DNA of 64,000 nt, taken from Diphasiastrum complanatum (Eukaryota > Streptophyta > Lycopodiopsida > Lycopodiales > Lycopodiaceae). The notes below the pieces were generated by a model. It was not told the origin of the DNA. It saw only the letters and a program-made list of their open reading frames with translations, and ran no database searches. Position 1 is the first letter of the stretch. Every line of letters begins with the position of its first letter. A program made the position numbers and the translations under genes. Below are positions 41,211 through 53,210 of this stretch, in pieces. The stretch lies in the NCBI GenBank assembly GCA_029204225.1, contig CM055095.1, positions 56,332,728 through 56,396,727 of the forward strand. The letters run 5' to 3'.

Positions 41211-41554
41211 ATTAAGATACTCCATGTGCTATTGTTGAACATGGTTAAATTTTGAACCCTACTATGGCCGAGATGTGTGAGATATGTTAGATATTTGAGA
41301 TGTGAGATGTGCGAGATCGGCCACCATCCAAATCATCGGCCGTCACCTAGATCTGCATGCACTCTTTTCTCTCTCTCATGAATCCAACAATATTCTCTTT
41401 CTCTCTCTCATGAATCTTATTTTTTCAAGACTCCTTGTGCTATTGTTGAACATGGTTGAATTTTGACCCCTACTATGGCCGAGATTTGTGAGATATGTTA
41501 GATCTTTGAGATGTGAGATGTGCGAGATCGGCCGCCATCCAAATCATCGGTCGC
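41211..41554. repeat. Two-copy direct repeat, about 145 bp each
   Basis: Copy 1 (about 41211-41352) and copy 2 (about 41408-41554) share GTGCTATTGTTGAACATGGT, CTACTATGGCCGAGAT, GTGAGATATGTTAGAT, GAGATGTGAGATGTGCGAGA and CATCCAAATCATCGG. They differ at about ten positions. Related ATCGGCCGCCACC blocks occur at 41101-41180. Confidence 0.85.
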
Positions 41555-41699
41555 CACCTAGATCGGCCGTCATCGCCTGTCAACGACAGACACACGTTAA
41601 TAGTCTATATATATATATAAAAATTTAGAGAGAGAATGTAAGGGTGCTGCAAGCCCAATCTACTCTTCCTATGTCATACCTAGACCCCACTCTTTGCTT

Positions 41700-42475
41700 A
41701 TTCATACATACAATATATATGCACACACATACAAGCTTATTTTTTGATCACACATACACATGCACATATACACACATACACATACATATACATATATACA
41801 TACACCTACACATATGCACACATATACATACATATACGCACATACATACACATACACATATACACACATATGCACATATACACACACATACATATATACA
41901 CACACATACATATACACACACATGCACATATACACACATATACATACACATACACACATACACATATACATACACACACATAAACATACACATACATATA
42001 CACATATACATATATACACACACATGTACACATACATACACACACATGCATATACATATACATACAAATATACACATAAACATACACATACACACACAAA
42101 TAGATATATACACATACATACATATATACACACACATACACATATACATACATGCACATGTGCACATGCACATGTGCACATGCACATACATATACACACA
42201 CATGCACATACATATACACGTACATACACATACACATACACATACACATATACATGCACATAAATATACACATACACACATACATACAAACATACAAATC
42301 TATACACACATATAGATAGACATACCATACACATACATATATTTATACATAAAGATACACATACATATACATATACATTCACATATCCACACACATACAT
42401 AGACATACATACACATATACACACATACACAAACACATACATACGCATACATATACACATACACACACATATATG

Positions 42476-42508
<33 letters not shown>

Positions 42509-42550
42509 GCATATATACATACATACATATACACATATACATACACATAA
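41700..42550. repeat. 850-bp alternating purine-pyrimidine CA/TA tract
   Basis: Almost every position follows a CACATA/TACATA pattern, with short ATGTGCACAT variants near 42152-42185. Because the repeat rarely makes stops, long ORFs open in several frames on both strands (up to 272 codons); all read HTYIHI or VCVYMY and are not proteins. Alternating CA/TG DNA can adopt the Z form under torsion. Confidence 0.95.
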
Positions 42551-42599
42551 ACCACATCTCGTAATGTCTACGGCCTAGGCCCATCAACCTTAAACCCCT

Positions 42600-43210
42600 C
42601 TATTAAACACTTACTTCCACCCCCTCTCTCTTGAACCACACATATCTGGTTATCCAAAGATATTTGGGTAAATTGGCATCCAAAAACACCAATGGTGAAA
42701 CGATTTGGTCAAGGTCTGTGATTATAAAGGTTACTTATCTTCCAGGCTCTTAGGATAACAATAAGCAATCAGACCAAATTGCAGCTAGCAAATAGATTCA
42801 TCAAACAGAATCGAATTGGCTAATGATTCCTCTTAATTGAACACAAAGAATTAGTTCTTATCACAGGAAGCAAACAAAACAGAGCATTAGTCAAGTTCAT
42901 TATCTAAACACATAGCTCATTAAGAATTGAAAGAAATTCTGCTTATGGTTATGCTTAACTGCTTTGGCTAATTCCCTACACACATTAGTTAGAATTGTCG
43001 CTCTTTGGTGACGCCTAACTGAAATTCAATAAAAAATGAAAAGTGTGTGTGACGCAGACAGACAAATATCACAAACAGTTACAGATCGTTCAGAGTGTAT
43101 TCACTCAATTGATAAGAAGTAATGCTACCTAAGAGATGGCAGAGGGAAAGAATGCTCAAGCTTATAGAAATAAGCTTTCTTCTCTCTATTGATACTCAAA
43201 TCTGTGCATC
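42600..43210. other. No feature recognised
   Basis: AT-rich sequence without repeats or homology I can support. Confidence 0.4.
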
Positions 43211-43284
43211 TGTACAATGGCACGAAGTGTTGTACAATGGCACGAAGTGTTGTACAATGGCGTCTGTACAATGGCACGAAGTGT
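43211..43284. repeat. 20-bp tandem repeat, three full copies plus a partial
   Basis: TGTACAATGGCACGAAGTGT occurs at 43211-43230, 43231-43250 and 43265-43284, with a partial copy TGTACAATGG at 43251. Full copies are identical, so the array is young. Confidence 0.95.
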
Positions 43285-43700
43285 TGACCTTATAGGAATG
43301 AACACTTGCCTAAATGACGTTTACCAACCGTTAAGATGTCGGTTGAGATCTGTTGATGTCTCTATAGAACGTCGCACAAAACGTCGCGAGTTCCAACTTA
43401 AAAGTGAATTTACAAGATGCAAATAGGCCTTTACATGAATTTAGGCACTATAGCATTTTTACATGTCTAAAAATTGAAATTTTTTACAATATAAAACAAT
43501 AACTTTGGATAATGTGGGATCAGAGGCTCCACAATGTAAGATCAAAATAGGTTTGCTTATTTCTTGGCAGTGTCATAAACTATTGGTACATTTCTCAAGC
43601 AAAAGTTTTTATTCACATACATATCATCTTTGCACAAAATTTCATTATTTCCTATAACACCCGAAGATCATTTATTCCTGGATTGCTATATGGAAAACAG

Positions 43701-44078
43701 AGTTTTCTTTCAAGGAGGTGGGTTGCCTTCATGTTGGCTACGGTAAAATTGTGTGCTGCTGTTTCTCATCCAATGGAAAGGCTTTGGCCAGTGCCGACGA
43801 GCACGATAAGGAGGTTATTTTAACCATCCTCTGTCCACATCCTTGTTGGCTAGACTTTTGTAGATATTGTGTCAGGGTGTGCGTAATTCCATCACATCCC
43901 AAAAGTGCACTCATCCATGACAAATTGGACAGGCTGTTCTTTGGAATATGGATAAATTGAGACTGAGTCTTCTTGTGAAACATTCGTCTTCGATAATAGA
44001 TGTTAGGTTCAGTCCAATTTCAACATGCTTGGCGACATCCTCATTTGACAAAATCGTTTAGACTGTGGGATGCGGACA
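43701..44078 (+). pseudogene. LEUNIG-like WD40 gene fragment with retained intron
   Basis: Exon 1 (43701-43813) encodes FSFKEVGCLHVGYGKIVCCC, FSSNGKALASADEHDKE. After an apparent 119-bp intron (43814-43932, GT...AG) exon 2 encodes AVLWNMDKLRL, SIIDVRFSPISTCLATSSFD and, after one frame shift near 44058, RLWDADN, followed by a GTGAGT donor. This matches the WD40 region of LEUNIG/LUH corepressors (FxFxEVG...[25 protein letters not shown]...ITDVRFSP-xxxLATSSFDKTVRxWDADN). LEUNIG proteins recruit histone deacetylases with SEUSS. An extra T makes a stop after DKIV. Neither the LUFS domain nor later repeats were found, so it is a duplicated fragment. Confidence 0.75.
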
Positions 44079-44469
44079 ATGTGAGTATGTGTTTTGCATC
44101 AAACCACACAAAGTACCTCATAGGCGGACTTCTATGTTCAGAATCTTCCACGGCCTCCATGAAACATTCTGCAACCTATGGCATGCTTAAAGTTCAACAA
44201 TGAGCCAAATAGAAGACCTATAGCGCCATATACCAAGAATGTTTAATTCTATCTCCTTCACGAATGTGCCAGATCTTATGTTAAATTCTTAGATCTTAGA
44301 AACTATAAAGTTATATAATCCTGTTATAACTAAGTAAGGCATGATCTGCAACATCCTTCTATCTTGCTCTCTGAACACCTTTATCTAAAACCAATCCTCT
44401 GATGGTATTTGCAAATGATATAACATAGAGTGGAGGTTGTGGTTATGTCAACTCTCTATGTTAAACAAA

Positions 44470-44720
44470 ACATAAAGTATGGTTTACACCTCCCTGGAAG
44501 TGGAGTTATGCTAACAATAAGCAGAAGATTAAGGCTAGGATTTGTCAAGGACTCATCCACCTCCTTGGAGATGTTCTTCCCTACAAGATAGTACCGGTTA
44601 GTATTTTGTTTGATAGTGGTTCGACTCATAATTTTGTTATTTCTGGTCTTGTTCAAAAACCTTAGCCTAACCACTGAAGCCAACAATCATAGATACAGAG
44701 TTTATCTAGCTTTAGGAGGT
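44470..44720 (+). pseudogene. Ty3/gypsy protease relic
   Basis: Near 44596-44650 the plus strand encodes VSILFDSGSTHNFVISGLVQ, the gypsy retropepsin motif (I-x-DSGSTHNFI). Stops and frame changes surround it. No zinc knuckle or RT was found next to it. Confidence 0.65.
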
Positions 44721-45307
44721 TAGTTTCGATAGATTAAAAATCATAATAAAACTATTCTAAATACCTTAACTACTTTCATGGTAGCAATATTATAATAGCG
44801 TAAAATGCTAACAAATGAATTTATCATCACAAGAATTTACCATACATCGTCTCTTCAAAAACAAAAAAAAACTTCAAAGGAAAGAAAAACAATTTTACAA
44901 AAAATATTTTATTTTTCAATCTAACAATTTCACCATGATGGCAAGACCTTTGTGACATAATGCCACAACATATTTGTTTCCCTATATCTAAGATTTCAAT
45001 TTTGCTCTACGATGATGGATTAGTGTGTGTCATTGTTTCAAAACTTTCAACTCAATCACTTGTAGGTGAAACTTTTGCACTTGTTGATCTATGAAAGTAT
45101 ACAAAACTATAGATGATATAGCACAAAATTGTCAAGTAAGGACTAAGTACTTATAGCATGCCAAAATGAGCCTTAAAAATCCAAATAAAAAATAAAGAAG
45201 ATAGAATATTTTTGGAGCTCATTGGCAATCTCAAGCTAGTTCACTATGTACATTGAGTTTTTGTGATACAAATGCAACCAAATCAATTTCTACTTGTTTC
45301 TCAACCT

Positions 45308-45503
45308 GCAGTACACACGTGTGGGCTCAGATTTCAACGTTTATCAATGCTTTTGATTGTTAATGCTTGTTGTTTGTCAAATTGCCAATCTAGATCAACT
45401 TTTTTGTGTCTAGTTTTTTGATAGATTGTTAAGCAAGCATCCAATCACTCTTGTGGATCTTTTGTAGATCCATTTATGGTCCTAAAGTACAGTACTTTTA
45501 CAA
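45308..45503 (+). mobile_element. Diverged LTR 3' half, related to the copia LTR at 52508
   Basis: This collinear match to the last 190 bp of the intact copia LTR includes ACACACGTGTGG, ATCAATGCTTTTGATTGT, GATAGATTGTTAAGCAAGCA, CAATCACT and GATCCATTTATGGTCCT with AGTACTTTTACA at the end. Many substitutions and small gaps separate them, so this is an old copy. No primer site follows, which suits a solo LTR or 3' LTR. Confidence 0.7.
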
Positions 45504-46654
45504 ATAAAACCATAATTTGTCCAAATGCCTCTCTCTCTCTTGGGCCTTTGGCTCATGAGGGAGTCGGCATGCGAAGACACGGGCATAGTTTTCAACCGCT
45601 TTTGGACTTTGATTTTCCTGGTTGTCCCTTTCTATTTTTTTAGTAAAGATTGATGGTTTATTGGTACCATAATGAGTTGCCACAATCAGTTACAAGTACT
45701 CCAAGCATACTATGAAATTAATTAATAAGTGTTATATCAAAAAGCATATTCATTTTCCTTCATGCAAGTAGCAAAATGCACAAAATACCTAAAAGCAATG
45801 AAAATGTCAAATTGAATCACACCTATGCATAGTGAATCAGACGAAGGCTCTTTTTTTTGTATTTTTAGGGTTTTTAGTGATTTTTTCTTATGGTTTTTCT
45901 GATATTTTTGCAAATCTACTGGGAATTAATCTTCGTTGTTCAATCTGAAGGATCAATGAGTGAAACCAAAGCATCCTGAAACTCAGCAACAATGATAATT
46001 ATAATAAGGTATGTAGTACATATAGTTATATGCATTGAATATATATAATGGGCACACAAAATGAATGCAACTAATTTATCCCAATGGATACAAAAAATGA
46101 TAATGTGTTGATATTGTTCAAAGTATAAATAATCTAAATAGAAGTACAATATGTCAATTGACTTTCATAAATTCACATATTCTACGAATAAAGAGTTGGT
46201 GGAAGAGACTCAATCGTTGACAAGACCCACCACATATCAACGTCCTTTGTTCTTTGCTAACAAACCAAAAAGCATTAACAAAGAGATAAAGATCTTCATG
46301 TATAAATATCATTTGGCATTGGATCATGGTGGTTACATCCTTATTTAAAGAGTAAGGAGTCACATATGTTACAACAGATTGAGCTACAACCAACATTGAG
46401 AAAAATAATTTTCTAAGAAAATAAACAAACTCTGTTGAAATACTTTAATACATCTAGATCAACAACAAACACCATCAATTGCATGGACAACATTTGTGGC
46501 ACACGAAAAGCTCAAACATCCAATTTGGCCACATATCTCAAACACCAATGAACGGGGATCACAAATAGACCTTCAACAAGCACTGGAAGCTATTCATAAA
46601 GGATACAAAAGTAGCCCATATCTAGTGGTACGAGAGGAAGCCACGTGCCCTCAC

Positions 46655-46985
46655 TTGCAGCAGCAAAGATGGCCAACGAAATAATTTGGCTAAGGCAGTT
46701 CCTGGACGAATTGGACGAAACAAGAAATGAGCCATTGGGGTTGTAGATGGACAACACCTCTGCAATACACCTCACGAAGGATCCCGTGTTCCATTCCAAG
46801 ATGAAGCACATTGCGATCAAGTATCACTTGATGAGGGATCCAATTGAGAAGAAGATGATGCAAACCACCTTCATCAGAACGAAAGATATGATTGTTGACA
46901 TCTTCACAAAGGCTCTGGACAAAGTACTCTTTGAGAGGCAAAGGAGCAGTCTCTGGATCATAAGGCTACCATGCTTTGAGAGGGA
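46655..46985 (+). pseudogene. Ty1/copia RNase H C-terminal relic
   Basis: One to two frames encode AAKMANEIIWLRQFLDELDE, then MDNTSAIHLTKDPVFHSKMK, HIAIKYHLMRDPIEKKMMQT, TFIRTKDMIVDIFTKALDKV and LFERQRSSLWI. This is the end of copia pol (family: EIxWLRxLLxEL...DNxSAIxLxxNPVxHxRxKHIDIxxHFxR...ADxFTKxLxxxxF). The preceding RT is not recognisable. A stop splits the DNxSA block from the segment before it. Confidence 0.8.
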
Positions 46986-47000
46986 GCTGAAGAAACAAAG

Positions 47001-48026
47001 TGTTTCTGAATACAAATCCTTGCTAGCTTGCAGCCCCTCGACTGACGAACATGTTTGCGAAACTCGAACATCCGAACACGAAAGTCAACGAAGACGAAAA
47101 CCAACATGTTCGCGAACTCGAACATCTGAAGACGCGAAACATGAAGAGTTTCGCGAACACGAACGATTCACGAATGAGATTCCCTTGCGGTCTATACGAG
47201 AGAAAGATGAACGAGGTAAATGAAACCAAGGGTGGAAACGAAACTCGTTCTGTCCTCACGCTCCAAGGAGTACCACCAGAGATCACACAAGTACCAGAAG
47301 TACAAAGATCTGACCTCATGGCATGACATCAGCAGATACTTCCTAGGTCGTGGCTAAACTGTCACTCTTGTAATTCTCTAGTTAGTTGTAGATGGTTAAT
47401 CACTCTAATTTTGGATTTGCATAGAGAGACTGTACTTACTGAATAATACTTGACATATATCAATAGGATACACAGTGTGTAACCAAGCAAGAAAAGAAGA
47501 ACAAGAAGCAGTTTGATGCTAGTAAGTAGAAGACGAACACAGACAGAAGTTTCGCCTGCGTGCGAGAGGACAATTCTGTCTAGGATCAGAAGATCCGATT
47601 TCCCGCTAGTAAAGCGAGACTACTACTCGTGAGAGAACCGTACTTCTCTCATGCCAACGCACTGCGTGGATTTGCATGCAGTGCCCTGAAGAAATCAGAG
47701 AAAATCAATATAGATTATTTTCTGGTTGTGTTTGATCTTGAATGTTGAATGCTTATGCTGTTTATTTTAGTATGTCTGAATTTTCTTGTTCCCTTTGAAT
47801 TCTGCACCTTAGATGAAATGAAGTCGAATGCTATACTAATTTTATGAACGTAGATCAGTAGTACCTGACTACCCTCTGGAGGATTGTAGGAGTGTTTCAG
47901 CTGGCAGTGTTCAGCGAACGCATCTGAACTCCATTCGAATCTCGAAGGAGAGTCACAAATGTTTCGTGAATTTTTCTTCTCATGATTCTCATCATTCATA
48001 TCGAAGCACCCGCTTGACTCCCAACA
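47001..48026 (+). mobile_element. Possible LTR of the 46.6-kb copia relic
   Basis: A purine tract (46977-47000, GAGAGGGAGCTGAAGAAACA...) follows the RNase H relic. The next bases start TGTTTC. About 1,026 bp later the sequence reads CCCAACA and is followed by GTGCTATCGGAGCGC, a mutated form of the GTGGTATCAGAGC primer site. TG and CA ends plus flanking purine tract and primer-like site suggest one LTR. Without a second copy in the window this is tentative. A GAAC/TTCGCGAAC-rich patch lies at 47040-47175. Confidence 0.35.
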
Positions 48027-49650
48027 GTGCTATCGGAGCGCTGACTCGATTCTCTTCAGAGCTGGACTGGGACCAATCCATTGGCCTAATATTTTTTTTG
48101 ATTCAATAAATCATTGAAATTCTATGGACTTGAAGATCAGTTTAATGTGACTAGGATTTACTACAAGGCAACACTGATGGTACATCAATATGTTGAAAGA
48201 AACAATGATAACTTATATAATGGATTTCACATATGTCCAAAGATGTTCAAGCCACTCAAAGATGGTAACAATAGAAGGGCCCGTAAGAAATTTTATCTCG
48301 AATTATGCAATCTTACCCATAAGATCCATCAAGACCAAGAATGCCAGAAGCAACTAGCCATCACCAACCTCATGCAATAATAATGCCAAGGGATCGCCAC
48401 TCGATTACAAAAGAAATGTTTGCATATTCATGGAAAACATTTGACTCCAATATAGCACTAGCATGGACAAAGATTAAATTATATATATCAAGAGGTAATT
48501 TCTTAACAACAAATAGAAAGAAGTATGTCCAAGACTAGCATTTTGTGAATATAAGTCCAACCTAAGAACAAATTAGTATATCAACCAATAAACAAAAGCC
48601 ATGCTTATTTAATTGGTGCTTGGAAATTAAGAAGCACAAACTAGTTAATTAAAGTAGGTTTAATTGTTGCACCCAAAATTTGACTTTAGTTTAGTCTTAT
48701 TACAAGGCACCTCCTTCCTTACAAGGAAGGGCTATATTGTGTATTTTGAATCCTTCTAGTCCTAATGCTAAATTTTCAATAAAGATTATCCTCTCTTGCC
48801 TCCAAGCCTTGATGTTGTTTTCATTTTTTATTTTTGTGGAATGCTTCATGTTGAATGTGATGTTGTTTTGCCAATGCTCTTGCATTCAGACATGTGATGA
48901 AGGCATGTGCTGGTAGGACAAGAGAGCTTAAGGAACATCATTAGACTACTATTGCATTGTTTATGGTTTTTAGTATTAAAGTAATGCTTAGATAAATGTT
49001 ACAAGTATTTTCAAATAATTGAAAAAGTAGTGTTAGTGGTAGTGTTAATACATGGGCAAAGTTAAGGATTACTATGAATAGAGGGAAGTAGTTTTAGATT
49101 GTGGTGAATGAACTCATTTGTGGTGGTTGTATTTCTTAGAACACAAGGAAAATTTCATGTGTTATAATTTGCATATTTTGATTAAGGCTAGTTACATAAA
49201 TCAGGGATTATAATTTGCATATTTGGATTTAATGGACTAGTTACATCAATCTATGGATTTTGTGAACATGTTCTGACAACTTAGCTTTTGGCTTACCTCT
49301 TTGGCAAAGAAGATTTTGGAGCCTCTGGATCCTCTTCATGGTCTCAGGTGTCCTATCACATGTAATGGTGTAACATCCTCCATCCTAATGCAAGGAAACA
49401 CAAATCTTAATGAATCTCCAATGTGTTGAAGAACTGTTGTGTCACATGATTTTTCAGTGTGTAAATGAAATATAGGGCTAGTTTGAGTAGTAACATCTAT
49501 GAAAGATTCAACTAGTTGAGTCATATTTGCTACATTTCTATATTTGACAAATTGAGGCCAACTTTTATAGTAGACTTAGAGTTTGACTTTTCAAAGTTCA
49601 TTAGTCTAAGTTTCATTTGAATAAACACTTTTTGAAAGTGTGGGAAAGTT
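48027..49650. other. No gene recognised
   Basis: AT-rich DNA. If 47001-48026 is an LTR, its internal region would start here, but I find no gag motif. Short ORFs lack known motifs. Confidence 0.4.
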
Positions 49651-49699
49651 AGAAATCAAGTTTGAGTAGATTCAAATTTAAATGTTGGGTACATTGAGG

Positions 49700-50138
49700 T
49701 TTACATTTTGGAGGAAAAGCCAACTGGCCAAATAGGATTTGGACCTTCTATAAAAGGATGTAACTCGTGGAGAGACATATCTTCTCTCTTCTCTATCTCA
49801 TTTCATGCTTATGCATGGTTCTCTTGGGTTCTATTATCCATTGGTGCACTGTACTTTGTGATTACTTGCAATTCTATGTGTAGAATGATTTATATTTGTT
49901 ATTCTTTAATCCACACGTGTGAAATACAGTAGGGTACTGTTGCTATATGGACAATAGCTTCTATTTATGTTTTGATTCATATTTGATCAAGTTCTATCAG
50001 AGTTTGCATCTCATTCATAGAGTAGATGCTGATTTTTCTACATTGCCAGGATTGTTGATTTGTTCTCTTTCTAAACTCGAGACCAGTTTATGGATTTGGA
50101 TCATCATTGATCTGAATTCTTTCACATGGTATCAGAGC
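49700..50138 (+). mobile_element. Copia LTR 3' part and primer-binding site
   Basis: TGGTATCAGAGC (50127-50138) follows TTTCACA, the same LTR terminus as the intact element at 52508. Upstream, CCACACGTGTG (about 49911-49921) is shared with that LTR. The LTR start could not be fixed, so the left boundary is approximate. Confidence 0.6.
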
Positions 50139-50579
50139 TTGTGTTTCAGGTTATAAAGGAGGAAATCATATCCATCAATGATTTGGTGAAAATATCAAGG
50201 CTAGAGCATGTTAGAGAGGATTCTACACCAAAATTGAGTTTCTTGCATCTGTAGATTGGATCTTTTGTAGATCAAAATCCTATCTAGGTTTATAAACTTG
50301 ATCAATTTAGACTTTTGAATTCACATGTTGGATTTGGCCGATTTTTGGATAATTAGATCAGCCTAAGTGGTGGCTAATAGATTGCATGTCAAATTTTTAA
50401 CATTTGCATGTAGATCTTGAAATATTCAATTTTTTGTGATTTTGTCAAAACCCGAATTTTGATTGGATCTCTAGATAGTGAGGTTGTTGTACTTAATTTG
50501 AGTGTGTTTCAATCTTAGGAAGTGGAAAGAGTCATTAGATTGAGGATAGATCATAGGTTGATCAAGATTTCATGATTCA

Positions 50580-51590
50580 TTGAATGATGAGTTGGCTTGC
50601 ATTGATGAGAGCATTAAGGAAAGAGAGCTTGTTCAAGTTATTGTTAATGGATTGTTGGATGCTCATGCTAACATTGCTCAAATTTTATCTATTCAAAAGA
50701 CTTTGCCAAGTTTGATATATTTTCATCTTGATCGATGAAGAATATAGGCTTCAAGCAAGAAGTGGATCTACATCAACACTTCAAGAGGAGACTATGTTCA
50801 CAAAGGACAAATTCAAGGGCAAAAGTGGTCTAATGGGCAAGATCAAGTGGATGCTTCTTCAAGTGGCAAAAAGAAGGACAAATCAAAGCTCAAGTACTTC
50901 TATTGTGGCATCAAAGGACACTTTGCAAGTGAGTGCTACAAGAAGAAGAGAGATCAAGGAGACAAGCAAGGTAATCTTACTCTTGATGAGGATGGTTTGG
51001 ATATTCAAGATGCAAATGATGATACTTTTGTGATGTCTTCATGTATGCTTGCTAATGATGGAGATCTATATCCATGGTGGATTGATAGTGGAGCAAGTTC
51101 ACACATGACTTTTCACATCTTTGTTGGCATATGGAGATAATAAGAGGGTGATCTACACGACCAATGATAGTGAGTGTGCAATAAAAGGGATTGGCACAAT
51201 CCCTATTTCTCTCTCTACAAATAGTAATGTTCATTTGGAGGTTGTTTATTCCATCTATTACCAAGAATTTGCTTAGTGTGAGTCAAATGCTAAGTAAAGG
51301 CCTCAAAGTTGAGTTTGATGGAGATGCTTGTATGATCAAAAAGAAGGATGTCTTGATTGAAAAAGGTAAAAGGCAAGGGAAGTTGTTCAAACTAGATGCT
51401 TGTGTTATTGCTAACCAAGTTGAATGTGTTGCAAGAGAGCAAATACCTATTCAAGAGATTTAGTAAAAGGATGGGACATCTCAACTTCAAGTCATTGGAG
51501 GTAATGGCTATAAAGAAGGTTGTGATAGGTCTTTCAAGTTCCTTATGTCATGTGCTGCATGTAATTAGCCCAAGAGCTTACTAATGAATT
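50580..51590 (+). pseudogene. Ty1/copia gag-protease relic
   Basis: Frame-shifted pieces in order: LVQVIVNGLLDAHANIAQIL (gag), a zinc knuckle KYFYCGIKGHFASECYKKK (first Cys replaced by Tyr), the protease site WWIDSGASSHMTF, TKNLLSVSQMLSKGLKVEFD, and KRMGHLNFKSLEVMAIKKVV (pre-integrase GHL motif). Integrase and RT are absent after about 51590, where an LTR-like sequence begins. It is clearly related to the intact copia element downstream. Confidence 0.8.
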
Positions 51591-51594
51591 GCTA

Positions 51595-52123
51595 ATATAG
51601 CCATGGAGCTAAATTAGAATAGAACTAGTCAATAGAACAGTTAATAAGGTGGTTCGAACAACCTCGGTATAATTGAGAATAGCGAAATTGTAAAGATGGT
51701 TGTAAGGCCCAATTTAGCTAAATAAGATCCCAAACTTATAGTAGAGACACAGATGACCACTATAAATAGCTGAGGTCGTGCTAAGTTTGGAGGCTATTGT
51801 TCATTTTGTAATTTTGAGTTTTAAGAGATCTTGGAGCTTCTCTTTTAGAGCTTTCTTGATGGAGAAAGTGGTTCACGTGCCTAAAATCACATGAGAGCTT
51901 TGATCATGCTCTAGAATCAGGCCCTATCTTGTGAATAATCAATAATCATGAATAAAGATACCTTACTTCGCCTAATTTGGTAAAGTTTTGTTACTTTTGT
52001 CTAGTTTCTTGATTTTTGACTAGTTTTTTTTATTTCTTGCATTTCCATTGTAATTTGATGTTTAATGAATGGATTAGATGTTCGAATGCTAAGGTTGGCA
52101 CATGAAAATTTTGGTATCAGAGC
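51595..52123 (+). mobile_element. Second copia-type LTR with primer-binding site, host of the nested element
   Basis: TGGTATCAGAGC lies at 52112-52123. The 500 bp before it contain a TATA-like ACTATAAATAG (about 51768-51778) and end in GGCACATGAAAATTT. The leader 52124-52507 continues after the nested copia element at 58500. The left end and the LTR terminus are uncertain. It appears to be a different LTR family from 52508. Confidence 0.5.
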
Positions 52124-52502
52124 ATTAGATCCTATCCCCATCAGATTTGGTGAATTTTGTTAAATGTGGTAGAGCTTCTTGTTCTAGCTTTCTTGATTTT
52201 TCAATTCCCAACCATTTTTTGTTCAGTTTTTGACTATCTAGTTCTCATTTTTTGTTTAGTTTCTTGTTTTAGATCAATAGATCTCTTTAAGCTTTCTGGA
52301 GGTATTGAGATTTTCTGATTTGGAGCTATAATGACCAAGTTATGGCCATTTTAGTGTTTTCTTTTCAATTTTAGTTAGTGATAGTTTTTGCAGTCTGTTT
52401 TTTCTCCATTTTTGGTCGTACTTTTGGCTGAAATTTGTGACTATAATTCTATAGAATTGTAGATCTCAGTCTTAGCTTGATTTTGAGCCAATCTGCAGCC
52501 AA

Positions 52503-52507
52503 TTTGG
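52503..52507 (+). repeat. Target-site duplication TTTGG (left)
   Basis: TTTGG immediately precedes the 5' LTR and is repeated exactly at 58500-58504, immediately after the 3' LTR. Five bases is the copia integrase stagger. Confidence 0.92.
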
Positions 52508-53198
52508 TGTGAAAAATTGCCTACATTGGCAAATCTAGCCATGTAGAATATTGTACATTTTGTCAATATTGTTTGTTGGTTACTTCAATGGCCAAAGTGC
52601 CACTTGTACATACACACGTAAAGTAAGTTACCACGAGTCAAGAGGAGTGGTTGTGTCTATTTGGTAGTGATTCCTACTTTGTAGGATCTAGACCATGATT
52701 TATGATGAGACTTGTACCTACCATGCACCTACCAAGCATGACTCTTGGATCTAGGCTAGGGTTTTCACATTAGGGCAAGAAAGTGGAATCTACTTCCTTA
52801 TTACATGCTGGATTTTCACCTAACTTTGCAAAGGAAGTGTGTTTTACTGTGTATTCCCATTCTCCATAGTGAGAAGATAGAAACTTTTTGAAGCCTCAAA
52901 GATAAACTCGAGTTTCCCCTCATGGTATGGTGATTACTCTATTTTTCCAATGAAACCCAGCTTTGGCACTTTGTAAACACTGTCTACAGGCCGTACTACA
53001 GCCTTATTTCCACACGTGTGGAGTTGGATTATACTAATTGATCAATGCTTTGATTGTCTCTACTTGTTTCCTATCAAGTTGCTAAACTAGATCTTGTTTT
53101 CTGATGACTAGTTTCTAATAGATTGTTTAACAAGCATACAATCACCTTGTAGATCATTCAAAGATCCATTTATGGTCCTTAGTACTGTACTTTTCACA
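52508..53198 (+). mobile_element. 5' LTR of the full-length Ty1/copia element (691 bp)
   Basis: It begins TGTGAAAAATTG and ends CTTTTCACA, with TGTG...CACA termini. It is exactly as long as the 3' LTR and differs at about 17 positions by eye (about 2.5%), mostly transitions. It contains the palindrome CCACACGTGTGG near 53010. LTRs carry promoter and polyadenylation signals; I could not place these with confidence. Confidence 0.96.
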
Positions 53199-53210
53199 TG
53201 GTATCAGAGC
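53199..53210 (+). promoter_or_regulatory. Primer-binding site (initiator-Met tRNA)
   Basis: TGGTATCAGAGC abuts the 5' LTR. It is complementary to the 3' end of plant initiator-Met tRNA, which primes minus-strand DNA synthesis. Confidence 0.93.

Noticed and set aside
41702-42587. Overlapping ORFs up to 272 codons on both strands
   Set aside because: Artefact of a stop-poor CA/TA repeat; no protein-like composition.
43211-43284. CRISPR-like array
   Set aside because: The 20-bp units are directly tandem without spacers, in plant nuclear DNA.
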